Shown here in pieces: positions 44,516-52,574 of a DNA stretch of 64,000 nucleotides. The notes under the pieces were generated by a model. That model did no database searches. It was not told the origin of the DNA and saw only the letters and a list, made by a program, of their open reading frames with translations. The stretch is taken from assembly GCA_029719485.1 (NCBI GenBank), contig CP120722.1:496001-560000 (forward strand), read 5' to 3'. Both the position numbers and the translations under genes were made by a program. Origin of the DNA: Kiritimatiellota bacterium B12222. GTDB lineage: Bacteria > Verrucomicrobiota > Kiritimatiellia > SS1-B-03-39 > UBA6053. Within the stretch, counting starts at the first letter, position 1. The number at the start of each line of letters is the position of its first letter.

Positions 44516-47011
44516 ATGAAGAATAATAACATGTTGTGGCGCTGGCTGGTTTTGATCGGTCTTTGCGCGTGGTCTGTATTTTTGGCTTATCCTTTAGATG
44601 AGAAGCTGACCTACGGTATCGATCTGAGTGGTGGTTTCCGTTTTGTATTGGGTGTGGATTATGACAGTTTGCCCGTAGAACCAGGAAAGAAACGTACGAC
44701 TGCAGATGAAAAACGTGCACAGTCACAAGCGTTAGAAGTTCTTCGCAACCGAATTGATTCCGCGGGTACCCGTGAAGCCATTGTCTATAAAGAGGACAAT
44801 ACCGGCCGTATCATTTTTGAAATTCCGGGTGTGGGTGAAGAAGAACGTCAGGAACTCGAAGACCTCATCAAACGTCCTGCCGTTTTAGAATTTCGTTTGG
44901 TTCATGAAAACAATGCAGCCCTCGTGAGCCAGTTGTTGGCAAATGACACCGAGATCCCTGGATACAACATGGTGGTCATTGATAACCAAAAATATTATCA
45001 ATTGGATGAAAGCTTTGACGAGACCTATAAAGGCAGACGCGACACTGAAGAGTACAAAACCAAAGTGGCCAGTACTGCGCGGGTTTCTCCTTTGTACGAA
45101 TTGATGCTCGAACAAGAAAGCATCGCGAATTACAAAGATATCTATTCCCCCGTCTATGTGGACATTCGTCCATTGATGGATGGTACCGCAATCAAATCTT
45201 CTCGTCCTGATTATGATGAGTACGGTCGGGTGCAAGTAAACCTGACCATGACCAGTGAAGGAAAAACAAAGTTTTTCAATGTCACCAAAGCGTACGCTCC
45301 TGAGGGAGATGAGAATCCGTCTAAAGTGGGTCGCCGCTTGGGCATCATCATGGATGATACCTTATATAGTGCACCCACTTTAAATGAACCCATTCCAACC
45401 GGTTCCGCCGTCATCAGTGGTAACTTCAATTATGAAACCGCTTCTTCATTATCGAATGCCTTGAATTCCGGTTCATTGCCCGTGGGTATTGAAATTTTGA
45501 TGCAACAATCTGTTGAACCTACACTGGGTAAAGATTCAGTGAATCAAGGGATCAAAGCAGCACTTTTTGGTTTGATTGCCGTGATTGTCTTTATGTTTAT
45601 CTATTACATGATCGCAGGTGTGGTGGTGAACTTTGCCTTGGTCCTCGATGCCATTCTATTGCCTTTAGGTATGTTTTTGGCTGCGGGAATTTTGGGAATC
45701 TTCGGGTCAGACGGTGGAGCAGGTGCCGGAAATATCAATGCCTTGCCTACTTTGACCCTTCCCGGTATTGCCGGTTTGGTATTGACCATTGGTATGGCAG
45801 TAGACGCCAACGTTTTGATTTTCGAACGTATTCGTGAAGAACAAAAAGCGGGTAAACGTTTTAGCTCTGCTGTTAAAGCAGGTTATGAAAAAGCATTTAG
45901 CACCATTTTAGATGCAAACATCACCACATTGTTGGTTGCGTTTATTCTGTATACCCAAGGCTCTGGTGCCATTCGTGGTTTTGCTGTGATGTTAACTGCG
46001 GGTATTTTTGTTTCCATGTACACCGCTTTGGTGTTCACCCGTATGGGCTTCGATCTGATCGCTCGTTCATCCATTGATAAAATCAAAATGTTGTCCATCA
46101 TCCCGGATAACCTGAATATCCAATTCTTGTCCAAAGATAAAATCGTATTGGGATTCAGTGCAGTGGTCTTGATCGGTACCCTCACCAACGTCGCCATTAA
46201 AGGCAAAGACGTGTTGGGTATCGACTTCACCGGTGGTGCTTCCATGAGTTTCAATGTAACTGAAACTGGAAATCCTTCTCCAAGCCAAGATGATATTTTG
46301 AACATATTGGATGAACAAGGAGTACCCGAAGCTGTTATTCAATATCAGAAAGGAATTTCCGGTACCGATGCGACAGGGAACAAAACCTTACAAGTACGGG
46401 TAGATGGCGAATATGCTCAAGTCACCCAGGATGTTCTGTTGGACACCTACGGAGAAAGCAACGGCTTTACACTTTTACAGTTCGAAGATATCGGACCTCA
46501 AGTGGGTGAAGAATTGCGCAACAAAGGAATCAAAGCGATTCTGTTCGCGCTGATCGGAATTGTGATCTACATCACCATCCGTTTCGAATTCGCGTTCGCA
46601 ATGGGTACCATCACCGCTTTGGTACATGACGTTTTAATTACTGTAGGGATCTACTGCCTGTTTGGTCGTCAATTGAGTTTGCCGATTGTGGCTGCCTTGC
46701 TGACCATTGTGGGTTATTCCGCAAATGATACCATTGTGGTATTCGACCGAATTCGTGAAGACGTCAAACTCCTCAAGGGAAAACCTTATCGCGAGATTGC
46801 CAATATCAGTATTAATCAGACCTTGAGTCGGACCTTACTGACATCCGTTACCACTTTGGTGACGATTGTGATGTTGATGGTCTTCGGTGGTGGCGCCATT
46901 GCTGACTTTGCATTGGCACTGTGTATCGGAGTTTTGGTTGGTACCTATTCATCCATCTTTGTGGCTACACCGGTTATGTTACTGTGGCACAAAGAGGATA
47001 AGGGTGCATAA
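44516..47011 (+). CDS. secDF: SecD-SecF fusion protein export component
   Basis: A proton-driven motor that pulls preproteins through SecYEG on the periplasmic side. SecD part (about 1-530): helix 1, then YGIDLSGGFRFVLGVD, the large P1 head, and helices with GMAVDANVLIFERIREE, the proton path motif. SecF part (about 535-831): IDFTGGASMSFNV and GYSANDTIVVFDRIRED. Fusion of the two into one chain is the normal state in several phyla including PVC. There are twelve transmembrane helices. It is in an operon with yajC; recJ follows 63 bp later. Confidence 0.96.
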   Translation: MKNNNMLWRWLVLIGLCAWSVFLAYPLDEKLTYGIDLSGGFRFVLGVDYDSLPVEPGKKRTTADEKRAQSQALEVLRNRIDSAGTREAIVYKEDNTGRIIFEIPGVGEEERQELEDLIKRPAVLEFRLVHENNAALVSQLLANDTEIPGYNMVVIDNQKYYQLDESFDETYKGRRDTEEYKTKVASTARVSPLYELMLEQESIANYKDIYSPVYVDIRPLMDGTAIKSSRPDYDEYGRVQVNLTMTSEGKTKFFNVTKAYAPEGDENPSKVGRRLGIIMDDTLYSAPTLNEPIPTGSAVISGNFNYETASSLSNALNSGSLPVGIEILMQQSVEPTLGKDSVNQGIKAALFGLIAVIVFMFIYYMIAGVVVNFALVLDAILLPLGMFLAAGILGIFGSDGGAGAGNINALPTLTLPGIAGLVLTIGMAVDANVLIFERIREEQKAGKRFSSAVKAGYEKAFSTILDANITTLLVAFILYTQGSGAIRGFAVMLTAGIFVSMYTALVFTRMGFDLIARSSIDKIKMLSIIPDNLNIQFLSKDKIVLGFSAVVLIGTLTNVAIKGKDVLGIDFTGGASMSFNVTETGNPSPSQDDILNILDEQGVPEAVIQYQKGISGTDATGNKTLQVRVDGEYAQVTQDVLLDTYGESNGFTLLQFEDIGPQVGEELRNKGIKAILFALIGIVIYITIRFEFAFAMGTITALVHDVLITVGIYCLFGRQLSLPIVAALLTIVGYSANDTIVVFDRIREDVKLLKGKPYREIANISINQTLSRTLLTSVTTLVTIVMLMVFGGGAIADFALALCIGVLVGTYSSIFVATPVMLLWHKEDKGA

Positions 47012-47074
47012 ATCCCTTCCGGAACCCTGTTTGACTCCTTGGGGAGTTAAAGAGCATTCCGGGAGTGCGACATC

Positions 47075-48799
47075 ATGCATTCCTTATCCCGCATATGGCT
47101 GGAAGCTGACTCGTATCCAGAAGAAAGTGTAACACTTTCGGAACGGTATGGGCTTCCGTTGCCCATCGCTAGACTGTTAGCCCAACGTGGATTAACGGAA
47201 GAGGCAGATATTGCTTCTTTTCTGGAACCTCGTCTTGAACGTTTGAGCGACCCCATGCTCTTGCCCGATATGGAAAAAGCTGTTTTCCGTATTTGGCAAG
47301 CCATTCAATCTGATCAAAAAATCCTCATTTTTGGGGACTACGATGTGGATGGTGTGACCAGTACCGCCTTTCTTTCCCGGGTCTTAGAAAAGTTAGGTGC
47401 AAAAGTCTCCCGCTTTATTCCCAATCGTAAAGATGATGGCTACGGCTTAAGTCCTGAATCCATACTTCACTGTTTGGAAACTTATGATCCCCAACTCATT
47501 ATTACCGTAGATTGCGGAACAGGTTCTAAGGATGCTGTTCAAATTGCGAAGGAAAAGGGGGTGGATGTGGTGGTGACGGATCACCATGAAGCCAGTGGTG
47601 AAATTGCCGACGCCTACGCTTTGGTAAATCCTAAATTGGGGGATGAGGAAGGTTTGCGTATGTTGGCCGGAGTGGGCGTGGCCTTTAAATTGTGCCATGC
47701 TATGATTAAATATGGGCGTAAACACGACTATCCGGTGAGCAAACAAATCGATATGCGTCCCCTCATGTACTTGGTGGCGTTGGGGACTGTGGCAGATATG
47801 GTTCCTTTGATTGGGGAAAATCGAATTTTGGCCCGATACGGCATCGATATTCTAAATACACTTCCCGATCCCGGAATCGAAGCCTTGGCCAAAAATGCTG
47901 GAATTCAGCAGGAAATGAGCAGTTATCATATTGGATTTGTGCTGGGACCCCGCATCAATGCTGCGGGTAGAATCGATTCACCCGATATTGCACTGGAAAT
48001 GTTGCTGTCTTCCTCTTCACGACATGCAGACCGTCAGGCCAAAATTTTAGAAAAAGCTAATAAAGAACGACAAAGTATTGAGGAGGCCATCCGGCTCGAA
48101 GCCGTTAAAATGTTGGAATCCTCTTATGATGCGTCTGTTCCAGGAGTCATGGTGGTGGCCAGTCGGGGATGGCATGCCGGTGTGGTTGGCATTGTGGCAT
48201 CGCGCTTGGTGCGACTGTTCCATCGTCCAGCCATTGTGATTTCAATTGCGGATGATGGAATTGGTCGAGGAAGTTGCCGCAGCATTGAAGGCTTTGATCT
48301 CATCCAACATTTGCAAGTCGCGGATGATCTTCTCATGCAATATGGCGGACACCGTATGGCCGCAGGCCTGGATATTCGAGAAGAGGATATCGATGAGTTT
48401 CGTAAACGCATCAATCAGCGGGCTGTAGAAGTAATGGCCGATACAGATCTTCGTCCACGTCAACATATCGATGCTTGGATTGAACGTGAAGATTTGACCG
48501 AAGAATTTTTGGAAGCACAAAACCGACTCATGCCTTTTGGTCATGACAATCCGGTGCCTGTGTGGGGACTGAAGAATGTTTACATACAAAAACATCAGAA
48601 AGTGGGTAGGGATAAACAACATTTGCGCCTCATTTTTGAAACCACCCGCGGGCGAAAACAAGATGCAATCGGATTTGGCCTCGGTAATCGAAAACTTCCC
48701 GATGGCCCCATGGATTTGGCTTTTCAATTACGGAAAAATGTTTTCCGGGGTGAAGCCCGGTTGCAGTTGATGCTACAAGATATTCGCCCCTCGGAATAG
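47075..48799 (+). CDS. recJ: single-stranded-DNA-specific exonuclease RecJ
   Basis: A DHH-family 5'-3' exonuclease for recombination and mismatch repair. DHH-domain motifs: LIFGDYDVDGVTSTAF (I), IITVDCGTGS (II) and VVVTDHHEA (III, the DHH). DHHA1: GGHRMAAGLDI. The C-terminal OB-fold follows. The 574-residue length matches RecJ. It follows secDF, a frequent neighbour. Confidence 0.96.
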   Translation: MHSLSRIWLEADSYPEESVTLSERYGLPLPIARLLAQRGLTEEADIASFLEPRLERLSDPMLLPDMEKAVFRIWQAIQSDQKILIFGDYDVDGVTSTAFLSRVLEKLGAKVSRFIPNRKDDGYGLSPESILHCLETYDPQLIITVDCGTGSKDAVQIAKEKGVDVVVTDHHEASGEIADAYALVNPKLGDEEGLRMLAGVGVAFKLCHAMIKYGRKHDYPVSKQIDMRPLMYLVALGTVADMVPLIGENRILARYGIDILNTLPDPGIEALAKNAGIQQEMSSYHIGFVLGPRINAAGRIDSPDIALEMLLSSSSRHADRQAKILEKANKERQSIEEAIRLEAVKMLESSYDASVPGVMVVASRGWHAGVVGIVASRLVRLFHRPAIVISIADDGIGRGSCRSIEGFDLIQHLQVADDLLMQYGGHRMAAGLDIREEDIDEFRKRINQRAVEVMADTDLRPRQHIDAWIEREDLTEEFLEAQNRLMPFGHDNPVPVWGLKNVYIQKHQKVGRDKQHLRLIFETTRGRKQDAIGFGLGNRKLPDGPMDLAFQLRKNVFRGEARLQLMLQDIRPSE

Positions 48800-48881
48800 T
48801 CAGATGTCATGGGTCAAAAGTCTTTTGCGATCTTGTCTCGTCATTCGTTCCTTGTCATGGGTTGTGGAGGCTTTAGCTTCG

Positions 48882-48922
48882 AATGACAAATGACAAATGA
48901 CAAATGACAAATGACAAATGAC
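48882..48922. repeat. tandem heptamer (AATGACA)x5.9
   Basis: Nearly six exact copies of AATGACA followed by degenerate versions (CCATTGACTTCTGACCATTG) up to 48945. It lies in the 155-bp gap between recJ and the TatD-family gene. Confidence 0.93.
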
Positions 48923-48954
48923 CATTGACTTCTGACCATTGACTCCCCCTCTTC

Positions 48955-49734
48955 ATGCCCATCACGGATATCCATTGTCATTTACAAGATGCTGCTTTTG
49001 CGGAGGATCTACAGACGACCATCGCACAATCTGAAAAGTTGGGCATACATCGTTTGGTCGTGAATGGTACTTCCCCTGAGGATTGGGCTGAGGTTTCTCA
49101 GTTGGCAATACAATACCCCCAAATAATCCCTCAGTTTGGGGTACATCCCTGGAAAGTTGAAAATCTTTCTGAGGATTGGGAGCAACAATTAAAGGACTAT
49201 TTACTCAAACATCCCCAAGCAGGCTTAGGCGAAATGGGGTTAGATCGCCAACTGACCACGGCTCCCATTGCCTTACAAGTAGAGATATTACATGTACAAT
49301 TGGCTTTGGCGCGTAGCTGGGATCGCCCTGTGACGGTCCATTTGATCAACGCTTGGCAGCAGTGGGATGCGATGATCAAAGAATTGCTTCTTCCTCGTAC
49401 TTTATTGCATAGTTTTGGTGGTTCAAAACAGCAGTTGAAGTCGTATGTTGAGAAAGGATGCTATTTTTCCTTTGGAGGCAACCTGCTTCGACCTCATCTT
49501 TCACCAAAATTATGCGAATGTATCAAAGCCGTACCTCAGGATCGACTTCTTTTGGAGACAGATGCGCCTTTTCAGCATCCTCTGGGAAAATCGAAAAGAC
49601 AAGTGCCTCAGAATGTAGTGGCCATTGCAGAAGTCGTGGCAGAACTACGAAAAATAAAGCTTGGGCAGTTACTGCCCAAGCTCGAAGAAAATGCAAAACG
49701 GTATTTGTTTACGCAGGATTGCGCGCAGCCATAA
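48955..49734 (+). CDS. TatD-family metal-dependent hydrolase
   Basis: An amidohydrolase-fold nuclease-like protein. Metal ligands are visible in order: DIHCHLQD near residue 5, GLGEMGLDR (Glu), VHLINAWQQW (His), LHSFGGSKQQL (His) and LLETDAPF (Asp). The usual VHxR after the third ligand is replaced by VHLINA, which is atypical, so it may be a divergent member. It is 259 residues long. The 3' end overlaps accD by 26 bp in convergent orientation. Confidence 0.88.
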   Translation: MPITDIHCHLQDAAFAEDLQTTIAQSEKLGIHRLVVNGTSPEDWAEVSQLAIQYPQIIPQFGVHPWKVENLSEDWEQQLKDYLLKHPQAGLGEMGLDRQLTTAPIALQVEILHVQLALARSWDRPVTVHLINAWQQWDAMIKELLLPRTLLHSFGGSKQQLKSYVEKGCYFSFGGNLLRPHLSPKLCECIKAVPQDRLLLETDAPFQHPLGKSKRQVPQNVVAIAEVVAELRKIKLGQLLPKLEENAKRYLFTQDCAQP

Positions 49735-50563
49735 AGGCTTGCAACAGATCCACAATTAAGGGGCGTAACTCACCGCGAGGAACCACTTGATCGATCAAGC
49801 CTTTGTCTTTCAAGAATTCTGATCGTTGAAAACCTTCAGGCAAGTCTTGTAAGGTGGTTTCTTTAATGACGCGGGGACCGGCAAATCCAATCAACGCTTC
49901 AGGTTCTGCGACAATCACGTCACCCAAAGTGGCAAAACTCGCCATCACCCCAGCGGTGGTGGGATGGGTAAGAATGGGAATATAAGGAAGACCTTTTTCT
50001 GCATGACGTGCCAACGCACCCGATGTTTTGGCCATTTGCATCAAACTGAGCATACCTTCATACATCCGCGCACCCCCTGAGGCACAGACCAAAACCACAG
50101 GCATGTCTTCTTCAGTAGAATTTTCGATTAAACGAGTGATCTTTTCACCCACAACCGATCCCATACTGGCAGCCAAAAAACTAAAGTCCATCACCCCAAA
50201 CCCAACAGGCATGCTCTCAATGGAGGCTTTGCCAATGCCGATGGCATCACCATAACCGGTTTTTTCCTGATTTTTCTTCAGTTTTGCCACATAAGAATCT
50301 GTACCCGTAAATTCAAGAGGATCCTCACTTACCATGCCGGCATCCCACTCGACAAAACTTTCAGGATCACAAAACATCGCAATCCGTGCTTCACGACTCA
50401 TAGGGAAATGGTGACCACAGGCCGCACAAACTTGCAGGTTTTTGATCAAATCTTCCTGATACAACATCTCGGCACAGCTGGGGCATTTACTCCACAGACC
50501 ACCGGGGATATCTTTTTTACGGGAACGATTAAAAGCGAAACGACGTGAGAAAAATGATGACAT
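49709..50563 (-). CDS. accD: acetyl-CoA carboxylase carboxyltransferase subunit beta
   Basis: Carboxyltransferase beta subunit for malonyl-CoA synthesis. The N-terminal zinc ribbon has CPSCAEMLY...CAACGHHF (four cysteines). The crotonase-fold part has VVLVCASGGARMYEGMLSLM and PTTAGVMASFATLGDV, both family signatures. The 284-residue length is normal. accA is not next to it. It starts 159 bp from the leuA leader on the opposite strand. Confidence 0.96.
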   Translation of the reverse strand: MSSFFSRRFAFNRSRKKDIPGGLWSKCPSCAEMLYQEDLIKNLQVCAACGHHFPMSREARIAMFCDPESFVEWDAGMVSEDPLEFTGTDSYVAKLKKNQEKTGYGDAIGIGKASIESMPVGFGVMDFSFLAASMGSVVGEKITRLIENSTEEDMPVVLVCASGGARMYEGMLSLMQMAKTSGALARHAEKGLPYIPILTHPTTAGVMASFATLGDVIVAEPEALIGFAGPRVIKETTLQDLPEGFQRSEFLKDKGLIDQVVPRGELRPLIVDLLQAFMAARNPA

Positions 50564-50687
50564 TCAAACACCCTAATGATTCAAAACGGCTCTGTCAAAT
50601 CCAGAAGCATATAGGTAAATGGTTCAACTATGAGCCCCCATGGCTTTGCTTGCTAGATCCCATTGACCGGTTTCGGTACATTTTTCT

Positions 50688-50715
50688 TTGACAGCTGGGC
50701 GTTTATCCGTATTTT
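50688..50715 (+). promoter_or_regulatory. leuA leader promoter
   Basis: TTGACA (50688-50693), a 16-bp spacer and TATTTT (50710-50715). The expected start of transcription is within a base or two of 50722, the A of the leader-peptide ATG. There is no Shine-Dalgarno sequence before that ATG, so the two observations together suggest a leaderless mRNA. Confidence 0.7.
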
Positions 50716-50721
50716 GCCTAC

Positions 50722-50778
50722 ATGAACTTTATCTCAACCTTGCTTCTAGGCCTGTTTCTCCTTCTATGTGAAGGATGA
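50722..50778 (+). CDS. leuL: leucine leader (attenuator) peptide
   Basis: ATG to TGA encoding MNFISTLLLGLFLLLCEG, 18 residues, with seven leucine codons in nine positions (TTG CTT CTA GGC CTG TTT CTC CTT CTA). Runs of the regulated amino acid in a short frame before a terminator and the biosynthetic gene are the defining mark of ribosome-mediated attenuation. The leucine codons are varied and include CTA, so stalling would respond to several leucyl-tRNAs. It lies 114 bp before leuA. Too short for normal gene calling. Confidence 0.9.
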   Translation: MNFISTLLLGLFLLLCEG

Positions 50779-50780
50779 TT

Positions 50781-50790
50781 CGGCGTGTGT
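50781..50790 (+). promoter_or_regulatory. antiterminator segment of the leu attenuator
   Basis: CGGCGTGTGT is complementary to the left arm of the terminator stem (50813-50822) with one mismatch. A ribosome stalled on the leucine codons (to 50766) would leave it free to pair and block the terminator. A ribosome reaching the stop at 50778 would cover it and let the terminator form. Confidence 0.75.
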
Positions 50791-50808
50791 GCAATTGAGG
50801 TAATACGA

Positions 50809-50845
50809 AACAACACCCGCCGCGGCCCGGCGGGTGTTTTGTTTT
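50809..50845 (+). terminator. attenuator terminator upstream of leuA
   Basis: Perfect 11-bp GC-rich stem AACACCCGCCG (50812-50822) and CGGCGGGTGTT (50828-50838), loop of 5, then TTGTTTT. It precedes leuA by about 50 bp, so it can only make sense as a conditional terminator. Confidence 0.9.
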
Positions 50846-50892
50846 GAAACTCCGGGGTCCCGGCGGAATTTAGAAAAACAGGAAACAAGAAA

Positions 50893-52434
50893 ATGATGGC
50901 AAAAAATGAATCAGATCGGGTATTGATTTTCGATACCACCCTAAGAGACGGCGAACAATGTCCGGGGGCCAGCATGGGTCTTGGCGAAAAAATGCAGGTC
51001 GCGAAAGCACTGGCACGTTTGAATGTTGATATCATTGAAGCCGGTTTCCCCATTGCGTCTCCTGGAGATTTTGAAGCGGTGCGCCGCATTGCTGAAACCG
51101 TGAAAGGTCCACGGATTGCTGCTTTGGCCCGTTGTGTGGATAAAGATATCGAAGCGGCGGCCGAAGCCGTTTCGCCTGCAGGCGACCGTGGTCGCATCCA
51201 TGTCTTTTTGGCTACATCTGCCATTCACCGTGAATTCAAATTGCGTAAAGCTAAAGAAGAAATCATTAAAACCGCCGTGGCCTCTGTGAAGAAAGCCCGC
51301 AGTTTGGTGGCCGATGTGCAATTTTCACCTGAAGATGCCTCGCGTACCGAATTGGATTTCTTGGCGGAAGTCACCGAAGCGGTGATCGATGCCGGGGCAA
51401 CCACCATCAATATTCCCGATACTGTGGGTTATACAGTACCTGCGGAGTTCGGACGCTGCATTGCGTATTTGAAAGAAAACGTACGCAATATTGATCAAGC
51501 GGTTATCCATGTGCACTGTCATAATGACTTGGGCTTGGCAGTAGCCAATTCTATCGAAGCTATTCGCAATGGTGCGCGCGGTGTAGAGTGTACCATTAAT
51601 GGTATTGGTGAACGGGCTGGTAATTGTTCATTGGAAGAAATTGTGATGGGATTGAAAACCCGTTCTGATTTTTATGGTGGACTGTGGACCGGTATCAAAA
51701 CGGAAGAAATTTATCGGACCAGTCGTTTGGTCAGTCAGTTGACCGGCTTGCATGTGCAGCGCAACAAAGCGATTGTGGGAGCAAATGCGTTTGCCCATGA
51801 ATCCGGCATCCATCAAGATGGCATGCTGAAAGAACGCAGTACTTATGAAATTATGAATCCGGAAGATATCGGTTTGACCACCGGAACCGAATTGGTTTTG
51901 GGTAAACACTCCGGACGCCATGCCTTCCGCGAACACATTCAGGAACTGGGCTTTAAATTGGAAGGTGATAAGCTGCAACAGGCCTTTGATGATTTCATTC
52001 GTTTGGCTGATAAGAAAAAAAATATCTACGATGATGATTTGCTCGCGATCTTGCAACAGAACTTGGACGAAGTCACCGGCACCTACTTGTTGAAGTATCT
52101 GCATGTCTCCACCGGAAACACCACTGTACCTACGGCGACCGTACGCTTGGAAAAAGATGGCGAAATTTTCGAAGATGCCGCCTGTGGTGACGGACCCGTT
52201 GATGCGGCCTTGAAGTCGATCGAACGTATCACCTCGGTGAATGCGACCTTAACTGACTTTGTGTTGCAGTCGATTACCAGCGGTAAAGATGCTCAAGCGG
52301 AAGTTACCGTGACGGTACGCTTTGAGGACAAAACATTATTGACCGGTAAAGCGTCAAGTACAGATATTGTTGAAGCGGGCGCGAAAGCCTATTTGAATTG
52401 CATCAACCGCTACTTGGCGAATGGTTCGAATTAA
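50893..52434 (+). CDS. leuA: 2-isopropylmalate synthase
   Basis: First committed enzyme of leucine synthesis: acetyl-CoA plus 2-oxoisovalerate to 2-isopropylmalate. The TIM barrel starts with FDTTLRDGEQCPGASM, and the metal site is HVHCHNDLGLAVANS. HESGIHQDGMLKE and GKHSGRHAF mark the linker. The C-terminal LeuA dimer domain (about 390-513), which binds leucine for feedback inhibition, is complete. The length of 513 is normal. It is controlled at two levels: enzyme feedback (family knowledge) and the attenuator upstream (seen). No other leu genes follow. Confidence 0.97.
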   Translation: MMAKNESDRVLIFDTTLRDGEQCPGASMGLGEKMQVAKALARLNVDIIEAGFPIASPGDFEAVRRIAETVKGPRIAALARCVDKDIEAAAEAVSPAGDRGRIHVFLATSAIHREFKLRKAKEEIIKTAVASVKKARSLVADVQFSPEDASRTELDFLAEVTEAVIDAGATTINIPDTVGYTVPAEFGRCIAYLKENVRNIDQAVIHVHCHNDLGLAVANSIEAIRNGARGVECTINGIGERAGNCSLEEIVMGLKTRSDFYGGLWTGIKTEEIYRTSRLVSQLTGLHVQRNKAIVGANAFAHESGIHQDGMLKERSTYEIMNPEDIGLTTGTELVLGKHSGRHAFREHIQELGFKLEGDKLQQAFDDFIRLADKKKNIYDDDLLAILQQNLDEVTGTYLLKYLHVSTGNTTVPTATVRLEKDGEIFEDAACGDGPVDAALKSIERITSVNATLTDFVLQSITSGKDAQAEVTVTVRFEDKTLLTGKASSTDIVEAGAKAYLNCINRYLANGSN

Positions 52435-52452
52435 AAAGGTTTTGCATCAATC

Positions 52453-52488
52453 AAAAAAACTCCATCCATTTCGGTTGGAGTTTTTTTT
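52453..52488 (+). terminator. rho-independent terminator of leuA
   Basis: AAAAAAACTCCA (52453-52464) and TGGAGTTTTTTT (52476-52487) with an 11-base loop; the T-run continues. It starts 18 bp after the stop codon. Confidence 0.92.
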
Positions 52489-52510
52489 GTACAATGCTTG
52501 AGAGCATTCA

Positions 52511-52574
52511 TCGAAATCGAAATCGAAATCGAAATCGAAATCGAAATCGAAATCGAAATCGAAATCGAAATCGA
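52511..52574. repeat. tandem hexamer (TCGAAA)x10.5
   Basis: Ten exact copies of TCGAAA plus a partial copy. It directly abuts the stop codon (52575-52577) of the phosphorylase-like gene on the minus strand. On the plus strand it produces a false Arg-Asn repeat ORF. As a 6-mer it would keep frame if read through. Confidence 0.95.

Larger units (their letters stand above)
50564..50892 (+). other. 329-bp accD-leuA divergent region carrying the leu attenuator
   Basis: It contains the promoter at 50688-50715, the leader peptide gene, the antiterminator and the terminator, listed separately. The part from 50564 to 50680 should hold the accD promoter; none is clear. Confidence 0.5.
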
